From assembly GCA_026386995.1 (NCBI GenBank), contig JAPLMO010000483.1, positions 1 through 30,199 on the forward strand: DNA of 30,199 nucleotides. The letters run 5' to 3'. The notes below the pieces were generated by a model. The model worked only from the letters and a program-made list of their open reading frames with translations, did not search any database and had not been told where the DNA came from. The position numbers and the translations under genes were made by a program. Within the stretch, counting starts at the first letter, position 1. Each line of letters starts with the position of its first letter. Origin of the DNA: Planctomycetota bacterium. Lineage in GTDB: Bacteria > Planctomycetota > Phycisphaerae > FEN-1346. This document shows positions 24,950 to 30,199 of the stretch, piece by piece.

Positions 24950-25870
24950 TTACCCCGGCGCGGGGCGAAGCGTCAGGAGGCTGATCTCCGGCCGACAGGC
25001 GAAGCGGACCCTCCGCGTCCATCCGATTCCGCGGGTAACGTAAACACATGTTCGCCCGACCGTATGCAGCCCCTGGTCGCGCGTGCGGTTCTCGACCGGC
25101 AGCAGGACCGGCCCGATGAACGGGATGCACACCTGCCCGCCGTGGGTGTGCCCTGCCAAGATCGGCCCGCAGCCGGCCGCAGCGAGTTCGTCCGCGGCGT
25201 CCGGGTTGTGGCAGAGCACCAGGTTGGCCGCGCCGGCAGGCACGTCGCGCATCGCAAGGCGGGGCAGGCAGCGGGACGTCCAGAAGTCCTCGACGCCGGC
25301 AACCCAGAGGGCCTGGCCCGAGCGGGTGAGTTGCACCGCCTCGTTCCGCAGGACCCGCACACCGTTCTTCGTCAGGTTCTCCGCAACGCCGAGGTCCGGC
25401 ACAACCCTGCCGTAAACCGGGCGAGTCAGGCCATAGTCGTGGTTTCCGAGGCACGCGAAGACGCCGTGCGGCGGACGGAGGCCGGCAAAAAGGCCCGCTA
25501 CACGCTCGGCGTTGGCGGGAATGTTGGAGAGGATGAGGTCACCGGCAACGGCCACGAGGTCCGGCTCAAGCGCCTTGACCTGCTCGATCGCGCGGGCCAG
25601 GTAGTCCAGCGGCACCCAGGCACAGTGGTGCAGGTCGGCGATGAGGGCGACGCGCGCCCCGTCCCATGCGGCCGGCAGGTGCGGCACCGGAAGGTCGTGA
25701 CGGGTGACCTCGATCCACTCCGGTTCGATCCAGCGCGCGTAGGCGGCCCCCGCGCCGGCGACTGCCAGCACGGCGCCGTACTTCAGAATCGCTCGCCGCG
25801 TCAGGCGCCTGCGCGGCGGCGACGCGGGGCCTTGGACCTCCGTAGGCTTGGGACTTTCGTTCGGCGTCAT
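24950..25870 (-). CDS. Tat-exported metallophosphoesterase
   Basis: The 306-residue product carries the calcineurin-like phosphoesterase motifs in order: DLHH at 79-82, GD at 110-111, GNHD at 142-145, H221 in CHNPD and GHTH at 240-243 (GHTHGGQ), which bind two metals. The N-terminus is RRRLTRRAILKYG plus a hydrophobic segment, a twin-arginine or anchoring signal. This is the YkuE/YaeI layout; members hydrolyse phosphodiesters such as lipid-linked pyrophosphates (UDP-diacylglucosamine-like) or remain unassigned. The ATG at 25870 has no strong ribosome binding site visible. The gene is framed on both sides by direct copies of a 162-bp MITE-like element. Confidence 0.9.
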   Translation of the reverse strand: MTPNESPKPTEVQGPASPPRRRLTRRAILKYGAVLAVAGAGAAYARWIEPEWIEVTRHDLPVPHLPAAWDGARVALIADLHHCAWVPLDYLARAIEQVKALEPDLVAVAGDLILSNIPANAERVAGLFAGLRPPHGVFACLGNHDYGLTRPVYGRVVPDLGVAENLTKNGVRVLRNEAVQLTRSGQALWVAGVEDFWTSRCLPRLAMRDVPAGAANLVLCHNPDAADELAAAGCGPILAGHTHGGQVCIPFIGPVLLPVENRTRDQGLHTVGRTCVYVTRGIGWTRRVRFACRPEISLLTLRPAPG

Positions 25871-25938
25871 GCGGGAATTATAGCGACCCGGCGGCCCGGC
25901 GGTAGTGCGACCAGCGGTAACCCCTCAATCTGGCGCTC

Positions 25939-26100
25939 TAGTGTAGTGCTTCACTCAGATGATATCTTATCCAGGGCGACCGGGTGCCACGGCTGCGCTG
26001 TTTGCAGCCGTGCCGCCGTTCGACGCAGAGCACGGCTGCAAACAGCGCAGCCGTGGCACCCGATACCATGATGTGCGATAATTCTGAAACACTACACTAG
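25939..26100 (+). mobile_element. MITE-like element, copy B
   Basis: A 162-bp element in the same orientation as copy A (24769-24930) and nearly identical to it: start tagtgtagtgcttc, end gaaacactacacta, same palindromic core. It is the first item in the 604-bp gap 25871-26474 between the metallophosphoesterase and ileS. The rest of the gap holds a palindrome at 26111-26173, the ileS promoter at 26228 and a 21-codon leader frame at 26303. Confidence 0.88.
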
Positions 26101-26110
26101 TATTGTGGGA

Positions 26111-26173
26111 TGTGGCACGGGTGGGAAGCGCCGCGCGCCATCCGCCACGGCTGGACAAGCCAGCCGTGCCACA
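26111..26173. repeat. Palindrome (TGTGGCACGG family)
   Basis: Outer arms tgtggcacgg (26111-26120) and ccgtgccaca (26164-26173) enclose ccacggctgg and ccagccgtg-type inner arms. It abuts the MITE-like copy B, from which it is separated by 10 bp. Confidence 0.65.
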
Positions 26174-26227
26174 TTGCGTAATCTGGAGCGCCCGCAACTG
26201 CACCTTACAGCAGCCGGAAGAAAGTCA

Positions 26228-26256
26228 TTGACGCCCGCGCGGGGGGGCGATACTAT
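26228..26256 (+). promoter_or_regulatory. Strong sigma-70-like promoter of the ileS leader and ileS
   Basis: TTGACG at 26228-26233 and TACTAT at 26251-26256 have exactly 17 bp between them. This is the best promoter match in the window. A leader of about 210 nt follows before the ileS start at 26475. Confidence 0.6.
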
Positions 26257-26302
26257 CTTCAACTGTACGCGGAAGGCCCGCGACCGATAAGGAGCATCGC
26301 GC

Positions 26303-26368
26303 ATGGAATCGCCGTGGCGTGGCAGCGAAAACGCCCGCGCGAATTCTATGCGCGCGGCTATTGCCTGA
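26303..26368 (+). CDS. Possible 21-residue leader peptide upstream of ileS
   Basis: An ATG at 26303 with a good AAGGAG site (9 nt upstream) opens a 21-codon frame ending in TGA at 26366-26368, within the ileS leader RNA. The peptide begins MESPWRGSENAR and ends RAAIA. It has only one Ile codon, next to the end, so classic attenuation by Ile starvation is doubtful. A second AAAGGAG overlaps its stop (26367-26373). It could also be a chance frame. Confidence 0.3.
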   Translation: MESPWRGSENARANSMRAAIA

Positions 26369-26474
26369 AAGGAGCGCGACCCAGGGCAACCGGTTCTGAC
26401 CATGTTCTCCGAGGCCCTGGCACGCCCGCCTTCGACGCGCCGCCAGGGCATCACTATTTCAGGGGTTCACTCGC

Positions 26475-29441
26475 ATGGCCAGCACATACAAGGATACGCT
26501 AAACCTTCCGGAGACGAAGTTCCCCATGAAGGCGGACCTGGTGCGCCGCGAGCCCGACATCCGCAAACGCTGGGCCGAGATGAACCTCTACTACATGCTC
26601 CGCACCCTGCCGCACCCCAAGGGCCGGTACGTCCTGCACGACGGGCCGCCTTACGCCAACGGCGACATCCACATCGGCACGGGCGTCAACAAGGTCCTGA
26701 AAGACCTAGTCATCAAGTACAAGACGATGCAGGGCTACGATTCGCCTTACATCCCCGGCTGGGACTGTCACGGCCAGCCCATCGAGCACAAGGTGCGCCA
26801 GGAACTTGGTCCGAAGGCGGCCCAGTTGAGTAAGACGGAGATCCGCAAACTCTGCGAAGAATACGCCGCCAAGTACGCCAAGCAGCAGAGCGAGCAGTTC
26901 CAACTCCTGGGCGTCCTGGGCCGCTGGGAAAAGCCGTACCTGACCATGACGCCCGACTACGAGCAAGGCGAGATGGAGGTCCTGGCGAAACTGGCCGACG
27001 AGGGCCTCATCCATCGGGAACTCCGGGCCATCCACTGGTGCATGCACTGCGGCACGGCCCTGGCCGAGGCCGAGATCGAGTACCAGGATGATGAGGGGCC
27101 GAGCATCTACGTGCTCTTTGAACTCTTCCCTCCCAACCACAAGGCGCATGGCCACGCAGGAGTGCCGCCCAAAGCGCTCGAAGTATTGGCAAGAGCCCAC
27201 GAGCACGGATTGCCTGTCTACCTCATGGTTTGGACGACAACCCCATGGACTCTGCCAGCGAACTTGGCTGTAGCGGTTCACTCAAACTTCAAATACACGG
27301 CCGTCAAGTTTCGTGACAGTCGCGGAGATGAGCGAGTTGCTTTCGTGGCCGAGGATCTTGCAGAGCGCGTTGCCAAGGAAGCAGGTATCATTCTGCTTGA
27401 GCAGTGGGGCACCTATGACGGCGTTGGCCTTCTCAACCTTGCTTATAAGCATCCATTCATGCCAATGCCATCTGGGGGTGCCCAGCCATCGGGTTCTGGC
27501 TTGCTAGAAGGGCTTGTGGCTCGCCACGTTCACCTCGCCCCAAACATGGTGACACTTGAGGAAGGCACAGGCCTCGTGCACGTCGCTCCCGGCCACGGAC
27601 GCGAGGACAACCTCTTGGGCATGGCCCTTAATCTTCCAATTTACAGCCCCGTCGATGCCCACGGACGCATGGACAAGACCGTGCCCGACTGGGTCCTCGG
27701 CCAGACCGTGTGGCAGGCCAACCCGATCATCACGCAGCACCTGAAGGAATCCGGCCACCTCGTGGCCGAGGGCCGCATGGCCCACCGCTACCCGCACTGC
27801 TGGCGCTGCCGCAAGCCGGTCATCTTCCGGGCCACGGAGCAGTGGTTTGTTGAACTGGACCGCGGCGAGACGGGCAAGAGCCTCCGCGAGCGGGCCCTGG
27901 ATGCCGTTGGCGGCGTGCAGTGGGTCCCCGCCTCGAGCGAGGCCCGCATCCGCGCGATGATCCAGACGCGGCCGGACTGGTGCATCAGCCGCCAGAAAGT
28001 CTGGGATGTGCCCATCCCCGCCCTCTACTGCGAGGGTTGCGGCGAGGCCCTGATGACCGGCGACATGATGCGCGCGGCGGGCAAGTTCTACGGCAAGCAC
28101 GGCTCGGGCGCGTGGTACGAGAACGAGAAACACTCGCTTGCGGACATCTTCGGCGCCGTGCCCGCGTGCCCGAAGTGCGGCGGCGCGAAGTGGCGCAAAG
28201 AGACCGACGTCTTCGACGTCTGGCTGGACTCGGGCGCCTCGTGGCGCAGCGTCTGCGAGGCCGAGGGCCTCGGCATGCCGGTGGACCTCTACTTCGAGGG
28301 CTCCGACCAGCACCGCGGATGGTTCCAGTCGAGTTTGATCCTGGGCGTGGTGGCGCGCGGCCAGCCGCCCTTCCGCACGTGCATCACGCACGGCTGGGTG
28401 ATGGACGAGCAGGGCCGCAAGATGTCCAAGAGCCTCGGCAACGTGGTGAGCGTGCTGGACGAGGTCAAGCGCCTCGGGGCCGACGTGCTGCGCCTGTGGG
28501 CCTCGAGCGTCGATTACAGCGTCGACATCCGGGCGTCCGACTCGCTCATCTCCAACCTCCAGGAGGGCTACCGCAAGATCCGCAACACCCTGCGATACCT
28601 GCTGGGGAACCTCGGCGACTATGACGCCGGGAAACACGCCGTCCGGCGCGAGGAGATGGAGGAGATCGACCGCTGGCTGCTGGCGCGCCTCGCGCGGCTG
28701 GTGGCAGACGTGACGGCGCAGATGGATGCGTTCCAGTTCCATCGCGTCTATCAACTGGTCCACGTCTTCTGCGTGAACGACTTAAGCGCGTTCTACCTGG
28801 ACGTGCAGAAGGACGTGATGTACTGCGATGCGGCCGATTCGCCCCGCCGCCGCAGCGGCCAGACCGCGATGGCCCAGACGGCCGACGTGCTGGTGCGGCT
28901 GCTCGCGCCGATCCTCGTCCACACCGCCGAGGAGGCGTGGGGCTACCTGCCCGCGCCCGCGCAAGGCGAGCGGGCGCTGAGCGTCCACATGGCCGAGTGG
29001 CCGCAGGTCGACGCGGCGGTGCTCGACGAAAAACTGCTGGCGAAGTGGGAGTGGCTGGAAGAGGTCCGCCGCGACGCATACGCGATCCTGGAGATCTTCA
29101 GGCAGCGCGGCAAGATCGACAAGTACACCGAGGCCCGCGTGGCGATGGCCGTGGCCGACGCCGCGGAACTGGCGAAGATGAATGAGGTCGGGGCCGCCAA
29201 ACTCGCGGACCTCATGATGGTAAGCGAACTGGTGCTCGTGACGCCGGAGGAAGCCAAGGCCCTGGCGGGCGAAACCGTCAGCGCCGAGGAGACGCAGGTC
29301 AAGCGGTTCGCCTCCGCGACGCGCCTCGAGCAAACCTACAAGCGGTGCGAGCGGTGCTGGACCTTCAGGCCCACGGTGGGCCAGGGCCCGCCGGCCGACG
29401 TGTGCGACCGTTGCGCGAAGGTCGTCGCCGGCCGTAAGTAG
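26475..29441 (+). CDS. ileS: Isoleucyl-tRNA synthetase
   Basis: The cytoplasmic enzyme charges tRNA-Ile and edits mischarged Val. The 988-residue product has the class I HIGH-type motif GDIHIGTG (H66-I67-G68-T69), the CP1 editing domain with the T-rich WTTTPWTLP at 253-261, KMSKS at 649-653, the anticodon-binding domain, and a C-terminal zinc ribbon with cysteines 958, 961, 977 and 980. The stretch 27110-27650, covering most of the editing domain, has markedly lower GC (about 54% in the part counted) than the flanks (about 66%). The ATG at 26475 follows an AGGGG site. The promoter at 26228 and a long leader suggest regulated expression. The enzyme looks intact. Confidence 0.97.
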   Translation: MASTYKDTLNLPETKFPMKADLVRREPDIRKRWAEMNLYYMLRTLPHPKGRYVLHDGPPYANGDIHIGTGVNKVLKDLVIKYKTMQGYDSPYIPGWDCHGQPIEHKVRQELGPKAAQLSKTEIRKLCEEYAAKYAKQQSEQFQLLGVLGRWEKPYLTMTPDYEQGEMEVLAKLADEGLIHRELRAIHWCMHCGTALAEAEIEYQDDEGPSIYVLFELFPPNHKAHGHAGVPPKALEVLARAHEHGLPVYLMVWTTTPWTLPANLAVAVHSNFKYTAVKFRDSRGDERVAFVAEDLAERVAKEAGIILLEQWGTYDGVGLLNLAYKHPFMPMPSGGAQPSGSGLLEGLVARHVHLAPNMVTLEEGTGLVHVAPGHGREDNLLGMALNLPIYSPVDAHGRMDKTVPDWVLGQTVWQANPIITQHLKESGHLVAEGRMAHRYPHCWRCRKPVIFRATEQWFVELDRGETGKSLRERALDAVGGVQWVPASSEARIRAMIQTRPDWCISRQKVWDVPIPALYCEGCGEALMTGDMMRAAGKFYGKHGSGAWYENEKHSLADIFGAVPACPKCGGAKWRKETDVFDVWLDSGASWRSVCEAEGLGMPVDLYFEGSDQHRGWFQSSLILGVVARGQPPFRTCITHGWVMDEQGRKMSKSLGNVVSVLDEVKRLGADVLRLWASSVDYSVDIRASDSLISNLQEGYRKIRNTLRYLLGNLGDYDAGKHAVRREEMEEIDRWLLARLARLVADVTAQMDAFQFHRVYQLVHVFCVNDLSAFYLDVQKDVMYCDAADSPRRRSGQTAMAQTADVLVRLLAPILVHTAEEAWGYLPAPAQGERALSVHMAEWPQVDAAVLDEKLLAKWEWLEEVRRDAYAILEIFRQRGKIDKYTEARVAMAVADAAELAKMNEVGAAKLADLMMVSELVLVTPEEAKALAGETVSAEETQVKRFASATRLEQTYKRCERCWTFRPTVGQGPPADVCDRCAKVVAGRK

Positions 29442-29491
29442 GTGGGTGGCATGATCACGCTGTGTACGTGCTTAGCGTGCCAGGCAAGACT

Positions 29492-29582
29492 TGTCATTCT
29501 GAGCGAGCGATAGCGAGCGAAGAATCTCGACCGCCCGAACGGCGAGATTCTTCGGCCCCGTAAACAGGGCCTCAGAATGACA
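29492..29582. repeat. Double inverted repeat (TGTCATTCTGAG element)
   Basis: The outer arms tgtcattctgag (29492-29503) and ctcagaatgaca (29571-29582) are perfect complements; the inner arms gaagaatctcg (29519-29529) and cgagattcttc (29543-29553) are too. The nested double hairpin fills the 167-bp gap between ileS and argD and could serve as a terminator for ileS. It lacks a clear U-tract. The same word family is widespread as an intergenic repeat in several bacterial phyla. Confidence 0.8.
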
Positions 29583-29608
29583 TCGCTAAACAGAAAGGTA
29601 AAAGGTCA

Positions 29609-30199
29609 ATGGCATCAACGCAGGAAGTCATCGAACTGTACAACAAGTACGTCATCGCCAACTACAAGCGGCTGCCGCTGGTGGCCGTCAAGGGCGACGG
29701 GGCGCTGCTCTGGGACGCCGACGGCAAGCGTTACATCGACCTCTTCGCGGGCTGGGCCGTGACGGGCGTGGGGCACTGCCATCCGCGGCTGGTCGAGGCC
29801 ATCGCCAGGCAGGCCGCCACGCTCATCTACATGCCTAACACCTGGCACAGCGAGCCGCAGGCCCGGCTGGCGGAGTGGATCGCCACGACCGGCTTCGGCG
29901 GCAAGACCTTCTTCTGCAACTCCGGGGCCGAGGCCAACGAGGCCGCCATCAAACTCGCCCGCATCCACGCCTCCACCAAAGGCAAGGGCCGTTACAAGTT
30001 CATCACCTTCGAGAACAGTTTCCACGGCCGCACGTTTGCCGCCATCACCGCGACCGCCCAGCCGAAGTACCAGGAAGGCTTCCGGCCGCTGGTGCCGGGC
30101 TTCATGTACGCGCCGCTGAACGACATGGCCGAGGTCGAGCGCCTCGTCGACGAGGAAACCTGCGCCATCCTGGTCGAGCCCATCCAGGGCGAGGGCGGC
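29609..30199 (+). CDS. argD: Acetylornithine aminotransferase, 3' end missing
   Basis: The 197 visible residues belong to the class III PLP-dependent aminotransferases that convert N-acetylglutamate semialdehyde to N-acetylornithine in arginine synthesis. [51 protein letters not shown] (PLP phosphate and ring binding), SFHGRTFAA and [11 protein letters not shown] are all present. The PLP lysine lies beyond the window edge. The ATG at 29609 follows an AAAAGG site. Ornithine aminotransferase and related omega-transaminases cannot be ruled out without the C-terminus. Confidence 0.9.
   Translation, partial: MASTQEVIELYNKYVIANYKRLPLVAVKGDGALLWDADGKRYIDLFAGWAVTGVGHCHPRLVEAIARQAATLIYMPNTWHSEPQARLAEWIATTGFGGKTFFCNSGAEANEAAIKLARIHASTKGKGRYKFITFENSFHGRTFAAITATAQPKYQEGFRPLVPGFMYAPLNDMAEVERLVDEETCAILVEPIQGEGG

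Noticed and set aside
26257..26474. T-box riboswitch ahead of ileS
   Set aside because: No T-box consensus, specifier-loop architecture or terminator/antiterminator pair was recognisable.
26402..26833. A long plus-strand frame overlapping the start of ileS
   Set aside because: It lies in another frame of the strongly supported ileS gene and has an Arg/Pro/Gly-rich sequence typical of a GC-rich shadow frame.

Overview
This is a GC-rich (roughly 65%) bacterial window that most resembles the chromosome of a planctomycete, probably uncultured and possibly Phycisphaerae-like. The assignment is an inference. It rests on a planctomycete-style secreted protein repeat, a Re-citrate-synthase-like enzyme, Tat-exported proteins, an Mla (Gram-negative outer-membrane lipid) cluster, and gene gaps crowded with palindromic repeats. 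No rRNA, tRNA or CRISPR array was found.

Layout. 2-2203 (+): 3' part of a P2-type cation ATPase, whose end overlaps 2157-4337 (-), a membrane-anchored SGNH/TPR protein. 4653-6032 (-): DRE-TIM enzyme, candidate Re-citrate synthase. 6380-7348 (+): Tat-exported DUF362 protein. 7638-8453 (+): unknown membrane protein. 8454-9786 has no credible gene and is packed with repeats, including a 145-bp terminal-inverted-repeat element with an 11-bp target duplication and an unexplained cluster of AT-rich and GC-rich palindromes. 9787-10212 (+): ACT-domain gene broken by an in-frame TAA. 10425-13244 (+): mlaE, mlaF and a frameshifted mlaD. 13313-14122 (+): proC. 14220-16140 (+): overlapping DNA methyltransferase and PD-(D/E)xK nuclease genes, a compact, probably acquired restriction-modification pair. 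16260-21179 (-): GalT-like nucleotidyltransferase, glycogen-synthase-like glycosyltransferase, TauE/SafE permease and hemC, the last two overlapping. 21463-21663 (+): small membrane protein. 21782-23242 (+): seryl-tRNA synthetase-like gene with altered catalytic motifs and a palindromic repeat inserted in frame. 23235-24653 (-): secreted planctomycete-type protein. 24950-25870 (-): Tat-exported metallophosphoesterase flanked by two direct copies of a 162-bp element. 26475-29441 (+): ileS with its own promoter and a possible leader peptide. 29609 to the end (+): 5' part of argD.

Functional themes. Housekeeping genes (hemC, proC, argD, ileS) are mixed with envelope genes (Mla, SGNH/TPR, exported proteins) and a carbohydrate pair (glycogen-synthase-like plus GalT-like). 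The most striking content is non-coding: a three-copy MITE-like family with ctag/TA ends, a separate MITE with long target duplications, and several families of nested palindromes, one of which has entered the serS-like reading frame. Two genes (ACT, mlaD) are interrupted by single-base-type lesions that may be real decay or assembly error.
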